NCBI GenBank assembly: GCA_037176725.1
Contig: JAZBRS010000014.1
Coordinates: forward strand, 75,994,501-76,058,500
Direction: 5' to 3'
Source of the DNA: Posidonia oceanica
Taxonomy: Eukaryota > Streptophyta > Magnoliopsida > Alismatales > Posidoniaceae
Length of the DNA: 64,000 nt
The position numbers and the translations under genes were made by a program. Under the pieces are notes generated by a model. It was not told the DNA's origin, did not search any database, and saw nothing but the letters and a program-made list of their open reading frames with translations. This document shows positions 22,344-34,458 of this stretch, in pieces. Position 1 is the stretch's first letter. The number at the start of each line of letters is the position of its first letter.

Positions 22344-24471
22344 TTGGCGGTTAAGCTTAAAATGACTAAGTTGGCTATTAAAGATTGGCTGCCATCCAAG
22401 AGGATTGATTACCAGGCAAGATTGGTTGAAATTGAAAACCAGGTCCAAGGTTTAGATCTTTTGACTGAACTGGGTACTTTATCTCAAGCAGATCTTGATA
22501 GAAAGTATCAACTTAGAATGGAACATTTTAATATCCTTCGAGAGCTTGAGATTTATTGAAAACAAATATCAAGAATCCAATGGTTGAAGGTAGGTGATCT
22601 TAATACTGCTTTTTCCCATAAAATCGTTAACTTTAGGAGAAGGATTAATACTATTTCTTCTCTGTCAATTGATGGAGTCTTTTCGGAATCTCCTGTAGCT
22701 ATTTCCTTTGAAATTGAAAAGTACTTCAGGAATCTTTATAATAAACCTACCTCTCAGGCATTATCTCTCAACTGGGACCTCTTATTACCTATCAAAAGAA
22801 TGGAGCCTGCTTCTTTGGTGGTTCCTTTCACTGAAGAAGAGAATAAAAAAAGTGTGGACTCCCTGCCAAGGGAGAAGTCACCTATCTGGATGGCTTCCGC
22901 TTATATTTTTTCCAGCACTTTTGGCAGAATCTAAAGTCTGATATTATTGATTTGTTTGAATAGTTTTTTCTGGCAAGTGATGTCAATACTCTCAAGTGTA
23001 TTAATCAAACTTTTATTATCTTGATCTCCAAAAAGGCACATGCGGAGAAAGTTCAAGATTTTAGACCCATTAGTCTGCTAAATAGCAGTTACAAAATTAT
23101 TTCCAAATGTCTTGCTAATAGACTTTGTCCTGTCCTTAATGATATTTTGGATGAGTCTCAATGTGCTTTTCTCCCAGAGAGAAGTATTAGTGACTGTTTC
23201 ATAGTGGCTCAAGAAACACTTCATTATATGAACTCCTCTCATTCACTTGGCTTGCTACTTAAGTTAGACTTTGAAAAAGCCTTTGATAATGTCAATTGGA
23301 AGTTCTTACTCAAATCCTTAGCCGGTTTGGGTTGTGGTAATACTTGGGTTAACTGGATAAAGATGTGCTTCAATTCTGCCAGATTTTCTGTTATAGTCAA
23401 TGGTTCCCCTAAGGGTTTTTTTTTGGCTTCTAATGGTCTGAGGCAAGGGGACCCTCTTTCCCCTCTATTGTTTATTGTGGCTACTCATGTCCTAAATAGA
23501 ATGCTTGCTTTGGGGGTGTCTCATAATCTCTTACATGGTATCCAGTTTCCCAATGGGGGGCCGCAGGTCCTTAATATTCAATATGCAGATGACACTCTTA
23601 TTTTCCTTACCCCTGAGGAGGAAGATATTATCAATATCAAAAGAATCTTAGGATGTTTTCAAGCGTGTTCTGGTCTGAAGATTAATTTTACCAAATCCTC
23701 TATTTCTGGTATTCATGTGTCGGATGATCAGGTCCAAAGATTTAGTACTATTCTTGGGTGCACTCCTTCAGCCTTGCCTGTGATTTATTTGGGGTTACAT
23801 CTTCACCACAAAAAAGCAACATTTAAGGATTGGGCACCAGTTTTAGATAAAGTAACTGCCAAGTTGGAGTCTTGGAAAGCAAACTACCTTAGTAGGGGAA
23901 GAAGGCTTACTCTAATCAACTCTGTGCTTTCAGCCATCCCTACTTACTATCTATCGGTATTGCATATGCCCAAAAGGGTGGAAGTAGCAGTTGACCACCT
24001 CTGCAGGCGCTTCTTGTGGAAGAACTTCTCATCCTCAAACTCAGGTTACTCATTGGTTAAATGGAAAATATTTGCCACAGTAAAGAGCAAGATGGGCTTG
24101 GAATTATCAACCTTAGTAACTTTAATCTTGCCCTTAAATGTAAACATTTGTGGAACCTTATGGGTGGCTCGTAGAGGCTTAAATGGCCCAGGTTAGACCT
24201 TAGTAGGTACTGCTCAGTGAAGAATCTTGGCTCTCTCCTTAACCTGACTTCTAATGGCTCTTTCCCATTCTGGCGGGAACTGAAAAAATGCTTTCCGGTT
24301 GTCAATATGCTTTCTTCATTCTCTATTTGCAATGAGAAAAATACTATCTTTTCAGAGAATAAGTGGCTTAGAGATAGAACTCTGAAACATGAGTGGCCTT
24401 TTCTATACTCCTTAGTTCGTAAAAAGAAATCTTCAGTTGAGACGTTGTTTTTGAACTATGCTGATAGGTAG
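22344..24471 (+). pseudogene. LINE ORF2, reverse transcriptase domain
   Basis: The linker between endonuclease and RT lies in another frame (22344-22934). The main RT block is 23021-24196: FRPISLLNSSYKIISK, KLDFEKAFDNV (about 23265), GLRQGDPLSPLLF (about 23437) and the catalytic QYADDTLIF (about 23580). The RT core is open over 390 codons. A further frame (24217-24471) carries the start of the post-RT region and ends at the junction with the next element. The downstream zinc-finger part is absent from the window. Confidence 0.9.
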
Positions 24472-24472
24472 C

Positions 24473-26384
24473 TGTGAGCGTCCGATCTCTTTAGGGATCC
24501 AGACCGACGAGGGTCCGGACAGAGAGAGGTCTTCACGGATAGTGACGCGAAGAAGGGAAACAAAAAAGATAAGACAAAACAGAGTCGCCACCTAGTCTAT
24601 TCAATCGGGAGACAAGGAAAACCGAGAAAAGCATAGAAAACATGTAGATGAATGCAATGCTATGCAAAATAATTGACTCGTACCAAGGATGAGGGCAAAA
24701 TGGTCACTACGGGCCAGAGAAAGGGTAAGAACTCCTATTACGTGCGGGAAAGGTGTTAGGCACCTTCGACACGCCCGAGGAATCGGTCTTTCTTGGCTAA
24801 TCGCTCGCATTTGCAGGAATTTCGGAAATGATTGTTTTTAACTGTATGCCAAAGGGGTAATAGATGTTATGCCATGCTATGAATGCTTTAATGCCTAAAT
24901 GCCTGAATGCCATGCATGGGAAATTAAACATGCAGTCTATGTGCTCAGCAGCGCTGCCTGTGTTCTGAACTGGGCGAACCCTGGTTCGTAAGAACTACAA
25001 ATAGTAAGTATCACTGTCCTAAATGCTATGCAGGCGAGAAAACAAAACGCCGAGTAAAACCACGCAATGCAAGTGTACGACATGCAAAGGGGAAACAAGT
25101 CCGACGTGGAAAACCACGAGAAAATGGGCGACAAAAGGTGTAAAACAGGAAGCAAGGGTCCAGCAACATGCATGGTGTCAAGACATGTACTGGAGGCAAC
25201 AAAATGCGGAAAGCGACGAAAGCAGGTCGGGAAAACAAAGTCAAGGCACAAAACCTGAAAGTCGCTATTAAACCACATGCTGGGGTGCTAAAACATGCAC
25301 AGGAAACGATCAAATGCAAAAAACGAGGATCGAGTCAGAAATACAGCGAGAAAACAGCGAAGTATTGGACGCTGGAATGACCAGCGTCCTATGTTGGACG
25401 CTGGGACAGTAGGTGTCCAACACAGAAAGATGAAAAACTGCAGAGAGAAATATACATGCAAAGTTGGTAAAAAAGGGCTTAAAGTTGCAGAAAGGAAGTC
25501 ATAGACACACAGAGCATGTTAGAAGGCTAAAGTAGTAGAGACCAAAGCATGGGATGCCAGATGCAAGCATAAAACTGGGTGCCATGGTCTCTGTGTGTTA
25601 GACACGGTTGCATCCAGCGTCTTATATAGGACGCTGGTGCCTCCAGCATCCAACAAATGGAGACAGCATAACAAATTGCAAATAAGCTAAGCATGTAAAA
25701 CCTTAGAGCATAAATCTAAACCAACTGAATACATACTGAGGCAAGCCATACATGCGCATACATATAGTAAACACCCTGTAAGCATGCATTAAAGGGGTTC
25801 TCAAGAGAAAACAGAAGTAGGTGCGTTGGACGTCACAGTGCCTACGTCCTATGTAGGACGCTAGCAGCATTAGCGTCCAACACCTTGAGAACAGACACCC
25901 AAAAGAAACCTGCATGCAAACTAAGTGGAAAATCTTGCAAACTTGGGAGCTATTGTCACAGGACCCAAAAGATGAACATGCACGCATGGATCAAGCAACA
26001 AACCAGAAAAATAAAGCATCATTCATGTATTGTAAAATATGTAAGTAAGCAAAGGCATAGGATGCTGGATGCACCAGTGTCCAACGTAGGACGTCATGTG
26101 TGCCAACGTCCTACATAGTTAAGCAGTATGGCACAAGAAATAAGCATAAATCAAAGCCAGGAATCATACTAAATCAAAGCATGATGTAATATAGCAGCTG
26201 GAAGCAAGGAATGATGCATTCATTTAAAGATCCACAAATAAAATATTTAAAACATGCCAGCATATAAAAAAAAGCTAAAGAAACAACAGAGGTCGTTGGA
26301 CGCTGCCTTAGGGTACGTCCAACGTTAGACGCACTAGGTTGTGCGTCCAACAGGTCGGGTTTCTTCCCAACCAAGATCAGTGGC
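24473..26384 (-). repeat. Tat-like element A, LTR (element-3' part)
   Basis: The minus-strand LTR of family A/C ends here with ...GCTCACA. Together with 32941-33996 it would form an LTR of about 3 kb, comparable with the 3.3-kb LTR at 40433-43766. Shared marks are the box with CCTAACACC and GGAGTCCTT (24730-24770) and the PBS-like GGTGGCGACTCTG at 24580-24592, 107 bp from the end. Double-hairpin modules sit at 25364, 25597, 25825, 26057 and 26295. The left flank GTAGC has no matching copy that I can find, because the other end of the element is outside the window. Confidence 0.8.
25364..26351 (-). repeat. Array of five 58-bp double-hairpin modules, ~233-bp period
   Basis: Modules at 25364-25421, 25597-25654, 25825-25881, 26057-26114 and 26295-26351 are each two adjoining inverted repeats built on GTTGGACGC/GCGTCCAAC. 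Steps are 233, 228, 232 and 238 bp. A sixth copy at 33730-33787 lies in the other LTR piece. The sequence between modules is much less alike. The same module occurs seven times in the LTR at 40433-43766. Confidence 0.85.
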
Positions 26385-27647
26385 TGATTAGCATATTATT
26401 CTTACATGTTTTATGCCCATATTTATCTCTTTTCTTCATAAATAATATTACTCAAGGTATTTTGTGCAATTTGTGCAGGAACTTTGGACCTGAAGAAAAA
26501 AGAGAAAAAGAAGGAAGAAAAATGATAAAAGACAAAAAGAAATGGAAATCCAAGGATACAAGAAATGCAAATCCGTGCAAGATATCAAATACACTTTTTC
26601 CACATGTGTGAATACGAGGAGGAAGATAAGATAACATAATCAATCAAGTTGGAGACAAATCAGGGCCAGCTGGCGCCTCCCAGCGCCCAAGTGCACAACT
26701 AGCACCTCCGAGGCGCCCGGAGAACCTACCGTTGATTCAGTCTTTGGTGGTCACGTAGATCAATTGGAAATATCTTGTAATTGAAATTTATTTGTATCCG
26801 GATTTATCTCCATGATAGCCAAGTCTTTGTAAGCCTATAAAAGGAATCCCTTGTGTAAACCCTAAGATCGATCATCTTCTACATTAGGCTTAGATTTTTT
26901 TTCTTCCATTGTTTTAGAGTTCTTCAAGCTTATTTTACTGTAATCAAGATATTTATTAATACAAGTTCATTTCTTTTATCTTAATTATGTCTTGCTCTTC
27001 TCTTTCCCTATCTTTTATTTTGATGTTTTCCATTATCATGCTTGGCTAAGTTCTAAATCTAGGGTTTAGATGAAGTTTATGTAATTACATATGTTGTGAT
27101 TAAGTTCCTCTTTGTCTTCTCATGCTTAAATGCTATGATTATGTAGACTGGATGTATATTACATAGATCATTTATTATTCGATAAACTTTGATAGATTAA
27201 TATTGATAATATCTTTTTAATCTATGCTTAGGGAAGAATAACTTGAGGGTTTTGTATATAATCTCAAATCTATCATATATCATTTGATTTAATTTGATTT
27301 GTGTGATTTTATCTTAGGACTTGATAATCTATGATGCATTGCATATAGATTATACTTGTTAGGATAAGAACCATTGAGTTAAACTATTTAGATCATGAAG
27401 AAAGACAGAGAGTGGATTTAATCATGCATTTTGTATTCTACATAAATGGATTCGAAACCCTAGGTTTTAATTAATTTGATCATATCTTCCAGTTTTAGTT
27501 CTTAAGCATCACCACTCTCAAACTCCTTTCAATAACTAATAATTAATCTTTGTGTTTTGAAACTCTATTCTCTGTAGGATCGACCCGTATTTTGCATACG
27601 TACTACATAATACACCGTGCACTTGCGGTTAATTAAAATTCACATCA
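26385..27647 (+). repeat. Athila-like 5' LTR
   Basis: TGATTAGC...CACATCA, 1263 bp. It contains a probable promoter region with TATAAAAGG at about 26836 and a GGCGCC-rich patch near 26670-26720. It aligns end to end with 31671-32940. Confidence 0.92.
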
Positions 27648-27650
27648 AAA

Positions 27651-27671
27651 TTTTGACGCCGTTGCCGGGGA
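27651..27671 (+). promoter_or_regulatory. Primer-binding site, Asp-tRNA type
   Basis: TGACGCCGTTGCCGGGGA at 27654-27671 differs at one base from the site complementary to the 3' end of plant aspartate tRNA, the type reported for Athila elements. It starts seven bases after the LTR. Confidence 0.85.
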
Positions 27672-27963
27672 ATAGTGTTTTATAATATTGATTTATTGTC
27701 GGTTATTTCTTTTTTTCCGTTTTTATTTTTTAAAAAAAATAATATTTTTTTTTGTTATTTTAATATTTCTTTTTGTTTTTATCTAAAAAAATAGATACTT
27801 TTTGATGTAGGGTTGAAGTATATAAAACAGGGATTGGAGGAGTGAAAAAAAGAAAAAAGAAGAAGAAGAAGAAGTCCAAGTAAGTTCTTTATTTCTCAAA
27901 AATTTCTGATAATTTTTCCTGAAATTTTCAAGATTATCTCAATTATTATCTGATTCATATATT

Positions 27964-28623
27964 TTGTTGGATTTTTCTTGATCTCAAAAGTAAAAAAAAG
28001 AAGAAGAGATATTTAAAGTTGAACTTAAATTCAAAAATTCATGATAAGATAGAAACCTACTTTCTATAACATGCATCATATCTTGTGCATCTAGATATAG
28101 ATTTTTTATTTTTGAAATTTAAATTTCATCATATCTTGTTGGATTTTTCGTGATCTCAAAAGTAAAAAAAATTATTTAAAGTTGAACTTAAATTCAAAAA
28201 TTCATGATAAGATAGAAACCTACTTTCTAGGACATGCATCATATCTTGTGCATCTAGATATAGATTTTTTATTTTTGGAATTTAAATTTCATCATATCTT
28301 GTTGGATTTTTCGTGATCTCAAAAGTTAAAAAAAAAATTATTTAAAGTTGAACTTAAATTCAAAAATTCATGATAAAATAGAAACCTACTTTCTAGGATA
28401 TGCATCATATCTTGTGCATCTAGATATAGATTTTCTATTTTTGGAATTTAAATTTCATCATATCTTGTTGGATTTTTCGTGATCTCAAAAGTAAAAAAAA
28501 AAAGTTATTTAAAGTTGAACTGAAATTCAAAAATTCATGATAAGATAAAAACCTACTTTCTAGGACATGCATCATATCTTGTGCATCTAGATATAGATTT
28601 TCTATTTTTGAAATTTAAATTTT
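27964..28623 (+). repeat. Four tandem copies of a ~165-bp repeat in the element leader
   Basis: Units start with TTGTTGGATTTTTC at 27964, 28136, 28299 and 28465, and the series ends at about 28623. Steps are 172, 163, 166 and about 159 bp; the main length differences are in A-runs. Each unit carries GTTGAACTTAAATTC and CATGCATCATATCTTGTGC blocks. The repeats lie between PBS and gag, so they are leader sequence. Confidence 0.88.
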
Positions 28624-29396
28624 ATTGTTGGAGATTGCTGGAGGAAAGGTACGTATTTTTATCTTAATTTCTTGCCTATTAAAACACATAGTTTGTAGGA
28701 GAGAACAACTTGTTTGTGCATCATTAATTGTATATCATATATCAAAGTACCTAAGGGCATAACCCATAACACAATATAAGGTGGGGATTTCATCACCCTT
28801 CATTAGCCCAAAAACAACAATATCAAGCATAAAGCATTGACGCAAGCCTAAATTAAAATCAAGTAGACATTGGCCCCTAGGATTCGAGCTCAATAGGACA
28901 AGGAAGCTTAACGGTGAATCAAATTTAAAATTCTTTTCCTACTTGGTGTCTAGAAAAATGGTTCACAAGGTTACACCTTAAAAGGCAAGTGATTATTTAA
29001 TTAAGTCCGTTGCTAAAGCACAGGGAGCCTCCCATTTTCCTCCACTATCTGACCAATTGGATTAGAGAATTTTAATTTGAGAATCTCGAAGGTTAACTTG
29101 GAAGTTAGGAGCTGTCTAGTTGTTTTTAGGTCAACTTTATTTCTAAGGCTTCTTTGATTTGTGTGCTAGACTAGGTTTCTTCATCTCTCCTATCTATAGA
29201 ATCAGGATTTCACTTCTCATCTCCTAGAATCTTCTCATCGGGTTTCGTCATCTCTAATCTGTGTCAATCGGTTACACTAATTTGGGTTAGAAATTTCACT
29301 TTCAAATTCGAACCCAATAATTTAAAAATGGCTGAAGAATTAAAATACTCATCCTGAACCCTAAGAGGTAGATATTCATATGTTGAAGGATATTCA

Positions 29397-30185
29397 ATGA
29401 ATCAAGTTGGATATAGATTTGAACAATTTAATTATGTAACCCAAAGACTTTGGAATGAGTCAAGTGACCCTTATGCCTCAAATTACAATTTAAATTGGGG
29501 TCAACCTGATTTCTTATGGGCCCAAAGATCATATGATGGAGGGTCTAGCTTCAATCAAGTCCAATCTTATGACTTTGAACCTTATCCATATTCAGACCCA
29601 CAATACAACTCAACCTTTCCTCCTCTAGATTGTCAACAAGAAGATGAAATTAGGTTAACAAGTCTAGAAAAAAGCCTAGAAGAGCTAGTGGAAGCAAGTA
29701 TACAGACCTCTATCAACATAACTGCCAACACTCATGCCATAGCTCGTGTAGAAACGCAGTTAGGTCAACTAATCAATGTTATAAAGGAGAGAGAGGAATG
29801 GAACTTTCTTGCTCAACATGTGAACCCTCCTGATCAACCCTGTACTGTCCAAATAATGCCTGAAGTAGAAACCCAAGTCCAAGCAGATGAGCCCACTAAA
29901 GAACTAGTTGGCCAAGTAGACCAATTCGTTACAGAGGTTTCCCTTTCAAGTGATTTTATTGCGAAAAAACCTCAACCTATCGTTCTTATGTTTCCACCTG
30001 AGCCCTCATCATTACCATCTACCATAGGACCATTAGAGCTATGTGTCAAGCCATATCATTCAGCTCTAGTCAATTATGAACTCAAGCCCTCATTTCTTAT
30101 TCAATTAAATTACATAGACTTATCCGATCTAATTTCATCATTTTGGAAAATTCATGAAGCCCGATTGAGAGAAGTCCAATGGTAG
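29397..30185 (+). CDS. Gag-like ORF of the non-autonomous element (262 aa)
   Basis: An open frame of 262 codons. The N-terminal part (to about residue 75) is rich in Tyr, Asn and Phe. A helical segment with SLEKSLEELVEA and RVETQLGQLINVIKERE (about residues 85-135) resembles the C-terminal coiled part of Athila-type Gag. The rest is acidic and Pro-rich, without a zinc knuckle or protease site. In-frame coding resumes briefly after the TAG at 30183. A possible original start at 29329 is cut off by a TGA. It may encode a truncated Gag; translation is not shown. Confidence 0.6.
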   Translation: MNQVGYRFEQFNYVTQRLWNESSDPYASNYNLNWGQPDFLWAQRSYDGGSSFNQVQSYDFEPYPYSDPQYNSTFPPLDCQQEDEIRLTSLEKSLEELVEASIQTSINITANTHAIARVETQLGQLINVIKEREEWNFLAQHVNPPDQPCTVQIMPEVETQVQADEPTKELVGQVDQFVTEVSLSSDFIAKKPQPIVLMFPPEPSSLPSTIGPLELCVKPYHSALVNYELKPSFLIQLNYIDLSDLISSFWKIHEARLREVQW

Positions 30186-31650
30186 CTTGAACAGGCCGAA
30201 AAAGAAATTGCAAAAGTCAGACTGCCTCCTTGGCCAGATTAAGATTGTGCCCCAGAGATTGATGAGGTCTTGGATTTTCATGCACCTCAATTGTAAATAT
30301 GTATAAAATGTACATAACTTTTCTTTTCTTAGCAGTAGAAGCACTCCATCCTGAATCAGGTATCATTGTTCTAACTTTAATTATTTTTCATTGATCATAT
30401 CAATTGTTGTATACATTGAGGACAATGCATGATTTAGGTATGGGGGGAGTCTTCTTTGTGTCCTTTTCAACTTCTTTAGTTAGAGTCTTTTATGTGATAT
30501 TTCATTTAAAAAATAAAAAGTTTTCTTAGACTTGATTTTTTCTTTTCATTTTCTTTAGTTAGAATCTTCTGTGTATCTTTTCTATAAAAAAATAAAAAAT
30601 AAAAATAAATAAATAAATAAATAAATAAGTAAATAAAACAAAAACAAAAACAAATTAGGAATTATCTGTAATAATTTAGCTAGCTAGGGGTAGATAAGTG
30701 ACTTTGAGTTGGAGTTCAAAGGTAAAACTGATAGAATGGAATCTCTCAAACCCTAGAGTGGAGACAAAATCAAAAAAATAGCATCATCTGAATTATCCTT
30801 AAGCATATGTGTACCTTATCTTGCACTTACACTTTAGTCCTTGACTATGAAGAATAAAGGAAGACTTGAAACACCAGAGCATCAAAAGAGAAAAAAGAGG
30901 AAAAAAAAAAGAGATTGCTGAAAGTCTAACAATCACTAAGTAACTGAGTAACCGTGCCTCAGGAAGCATTGGAGATTCACGTAAAAAGGTGCTTGGAGGA
31001 CAAAAGTATGGAAAAGAAAAATCTTGTCTTTGTGGCCTTTGTTACTTAAGTGATTAAGTCCTTAGAGGTGTCTCAACACCTGGTGTCCTAAAGCCATCTG
31101 GTTTGGGAATCACTGACCTAAAGCTCGATAAATAGGTAGCCAATAAAAAACCTAAGGAAGCAAGAATAAAGTTCTCTAAATTTTTCAAATGAGATGTAAA
31201 GGTGCTCAGGTTGGACTTGAAAATCATTATTAAGGACTATTTTCACAAACACAAGGTACATGTGAGTCAAATTTAAAGAAGGATGATGTGAAAGATAGGA
31301 AAGAGTCTCCATGACATAAGGAGGAGAGAGAGATCTTGACTTGAGGTAGAGCTGGAGAATAAAGACTCAAGGTATTTTAGAAGCTTCCTAACTTGTTAAA
31401 ATATTATGGATAGTGATAGTGTAAATAAGTTTTTTATCTTTCTTTATTTTTTCCATTTCTTCTGGGATTTTGTGGGTAGATCTGCTGCAAACTCTCACGA
31501 GACACCACTCGTCCACTAGGGCAACCTAGGAGTTTAAAGGCTTGTTGCACGTGCTAAGTGCAATCACGATTCTTGCGAAAGTGAGTTAGGATTTTCTTTC
31601 TTTAATTTTTCTTTCTTTTGTTTGAGTCGGTTTTGCTAAAAGACTAGCAA
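30186..31650 (+). other. 3' untranslated region of the Athila-like element
   Basis: No pol domains are present. At 30420-30455 lies ACAATGCATGATTTAGGTAT followed by a run of G, a motif found before 3' regions of related elements. An AAAT microsatellite is at about 30595-30645. The rest is AT-rich without genes. Confidence 0.65.
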
Positions 31651-31670
31651 AAGATAGGTATGGGGGTATT
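31651..31670 (+). promoter_or_regulatory. Polypurine tract of the Athila-like element
   Basis: AAGATAGGTATGGGGGTATT lies directly before the TG of the 3' LTR. Confidence 0.75.
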
Positions 31671-32940
31671 TGATTAGCACATTACTCTTACATGTTTAAT
31701 GCCCATATTTATCTCTTTTGTTCATAAATAATATTACTCGAGGTATTTTGTGCAATTTGTGCAAGAACTTTGGACCTGAAGAGAAAAGAGAAAAAGAAAG
31801 AAGAAAAATGATAAAAGACAAAAAGAAATGCAAATCCAAAGATACAAGAAATGCAAATCTGTATAAGATATCAAATACACTTTTTCCACATGTGTGAATA
31901 CGAGGAGGAAGATAAGATAACAGAATCAATCAAGTTGGAGACAAATCAGGATCAGCTGGCGCCTCCCAGGCGCCCAAGTGCACAACTAGCGCCTCCCAGG
32001 CGGCTGGAGAATCTACCATTGATTCAGTCTTTGGCAGTCACATAGATCAATTGGAAATATCTTGTAATTGAAATTTAGTTTCCTGATTTGTATCCGGATT
32101 TATCTCCGTGATAGCCAAGTCCTTGTAAGCCTATAAAAGGGACCCATTGCGTAAACCCTAGGATCGATCATCTTCCACATTAGGCTTAGACTTTCTTCTT
32201 TCATTGTTTTAGAGTTCTCCAAGCTTATTTTCTGTAATTAAGGTATTTTATTAATACAAGTTCATTTCTTTTAACTTAATTATGCCTTGCTCTTCTCTTT
32301 TCCTATCTTTTATTTTGATATTTTCCATTATCATGCTTGGTTAAGTTCTAGATCTAGAGTTTAGATGAAGTTCATGTAATTGCATATATTGTAATTAAGT
32401 TTCTCTTTGTCTTCTCATGCTTAAATGCTATGATTATGTAGACTGGATGTATATTACATATATCATTCATTATTCGATAAACTTTGATAGATTAATATTG
32501 ATAATATCTTTTTAATCTATGCTTAGAGAAGAATAACTTGGGGGTTGTGTATATAATCTCAGATCTATCATATCTCATTTGATTTAGTTTGATTTGTGTG
32601 ATTTTATCTTAGGACTTGATAATATATGGTGCATTGTATATAGATTATGCTTGTTAGGATAAGAACCATTGAATTAAACTATTTAAATCATGAAGAGAGA
32701 CAGAGAGTGGATTTAATCATGCATATTATATTCTACATAAATGGATTCAAAACCGTAGGTTTTAATTAATTTGATTATATCTTCTAGTTTTAGTTCTTAA
32801 CCATCATCACTCTCAAACTTCTTTCAATAACTGATAATTAATCTTTGTGTTTTGAAACTATTCTCTGTGGGATCAATCCGTATTTTGCATACGTATTACA
32901 TAGTACACCGTGCATTTGCGGTTAATTAAAATTCACATCA
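31671..32940 (+). repeat. Athila-like 3' LTR
   Basis: 1270 bp, TGATTAGC...CACATCA, matching 26385-27647 with scattered substitutions and a small indel. Confidence 0.92.
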
Positions 32941-33996
32941 GTGGTCAAATCGACCAAAAATCCCAAACTAACTAGCTAGGAAGTTAGAGTGAGTGATGAC
33001 GAGCATGTCCATGTGCTCGGCGCCAGAAATGGGTGGGTGGATACCTCCTCCTCCCCGCGGTCGATGGCTGAGGCCTTTTCGGTCAACCAAGGGGGTGTGT
33101 GTGCGTGTAAACTATCCTATCATGCTACTACATGCATGTACAAGCTAAGGGAGATGAGAGCTTACCTGGTCGTGGCTTGTAGAGGCTTGTTTGCACTCGG
33201 CCGGCGACGCGGAAGAAGGTGGCAACTGAACTCCAACGAGCTCCTAGGACGCAAGGGAAGGCCAGGAGAGGTGGCTCAAGGCTGGGGAACACTCGTGGGA
33301 GCTCACTCGAGGGTGTAGACGCTCTGGATTCTCAGGAGGATAAGTGTGGTGTGTTCGGCAAGGCTGTAAAATGTTGGGTTTTCTCTATTTTGTTGGGTGG
33401 CCTGTGGCAATGGTAGAGGTCGGCAGGGGTTGGCAGGGCTTGTGGAGAGTGGAGAGGCCACGAGGGATGTCAGGTGAGTAAGTGTGGTGTGTCAGGAGGT
33501 CGCCGAGGTCGTCATGGTGGCAGGGCGGACGCGGCCACGGCAGTGAGTGGCCGTGAGAGCTGAAGACGCGTTGGCGGAGGAAGGGATGCCGTGGTAGGGA
33601 GTAAGTGCCGCTTGGCGCCTAACGGGTGGTCGTAGTGAGGTGAGGGGATGGGTAGTAAGTGAGGTTTTGGCGGGAGGAAGGACGAAATGGCAGGCCGGTG
33701 GTGGCTGTTGCTGCTGCAACTCCCGACTTGTTGGACGCTGGCACAGAGCATGTCCAACGTTGGACATTGCAATTACCAGCGTCCAATGAGTCCAAGAGGA
33801 GAAATGTTTAAGTTAGGTTTTGTTTTGATTTGAAACTTGGGTTAAGGTTTAGGTTGAGGTTTGGTGATGTTTAGGATGGGTTTAGGTGGGTTTTAGGGTT
33901 TGGATGGGGTTTGAGTGAAAAATGGCTATCCTAGAGTCCAAGCGAGCTTACAGGAGGATCCACCATCATCTAGGTTGTCAAAATGGGGTGTCTACA
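32941..33996 (-). repeat. Tat-like element A, LTR (element-5' part)
   Basis: In minus orientation it starts TGTAGACACCCCATTTTGAC at 33996, the same start as the LTR at 40433. It carries one double-hairpin module at 33730-33787 and continues at 26379 beyond the Athila-like insertion. GC-rich frames here (33000-33770) look like composition effects of the LTR, not genes. Confidence 0.82.
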
Positions 33997-34325
33997 GATG
34001 CCCGTCCCTGAGCAAAGTCAAGGGAACCGAGGCCGCTGCTTAGGGCTGACTAGACACCCCTCCTGACGCCGACAAGACTACAATATTACTGTAGGCTTGA
34101 GTCACTTATCCGGCAGATGCACCGAAAATCATGACTCGTTGCCGCAATGCGAATGCAAATTGAAATGCAGATGCAGTGCAATGCAATGAGATGCAGCGAT
34201 GCTAAAAAGGATGCAATGACATGTAATGTGATGCTGGGCGACAAGTTGGCAGCTAATCCAAACTTGCGCAACAAATAAGCACCAGACAAGACTAACGTGC
34301 TTGCCGTTCGGGCAGTTGGGGCTGC
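33997..34325 (-). other. Tat-like element A, 3' UTR and PPT region
   Basis: Internal sequence just before the LTR in element orientation; GCTCAGGGACGGGCATC directly precedes the LTR start and is the likely PPT region. It contains two copies of a TAGTCTTGTC block; a third lies at 40386-40432 across the solo LTR. The block around 34300-34325 continues at 40386 and resembles 63506-63530 of the 3' Tat-like element. No coding potential. Confidence 0.7.
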
Positions 34326-34445
34326 TGTAGTAATCCCAATCAGAATCAACTTTACTATTAGCGGCTATGTCCAAGGAGGAGGACTCAACTCGAAAACACT
34401 TAAAACAGGGGAGAAAAGATAAGAAAAGAAGAAGATAAGACAATT

Positions 34446-34458
34446 CAGAGTCGCCACC
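34446..34458 (-). promoter_or_regulatory. PBS-like motif inside solo LTR B
   Basis: GGTGGCGACTCTG on the element strand, 120 bp inside the LTR end. The same motif lies at the same distance in LTR D (51866-51878), and similar copies are in the A and C LTRs. Confidence 0.7.

Larger units (their letters stand above)
17640..24472 (+). mobile_element. L1-type LINE, 3'-truncated by the next element
   Basis: A plus-strand non-LTR retrotransposon: ORF1 with zinc knuckles (to 21507), then ORF2 with an apurinic-type endonuclease (from 21523) and reverse transcriptase (to about 24470). The 5' end is uncertain, with leader-like sequence from about 17640. Sequence after the RT thumb, the C-terminal zinc finger and the poly-A tail are missing: the frame stops at 24471 exactly where the TG of a minus-strand gypsy LTR begins. 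Several frameshifts and stops make it inactive. It lies head-to-head with, and close to, the saposin promoter. Confidence 0.88.
26385..32940 (+). mobile_element. Athila-like non-autonomous LTR retrotransposon
   Basis: Complete 6.56-kb element inserted in the LTR of element A. It has LTRs of 1263 and 1270 bp, an Asp-tRNA-type PBS, a PPT, and target duplication GTGGC/GTGGT (26380-26384, 32941-32945), one mismatch. The LTRs differ at several sites in the first 100 bp alone, so the insertion is old. The internal region holds a tandem repeat and one gag-like ORF but no protease, RT or integrase, so it depends on an autonomous partner. The motif GGTATGGGGGGAG at about 30440 and the PBS type are familiar from Athila-group elements. 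Confidence 0.9.

Noticed and set aside
24473..33996. Element A LTR plus Athila-like DNA as one giant LTR
   Set aside because: The inner 26385-32940 has its own LTRs, PBS, PPT and target duplication, so it is a separate insertion.
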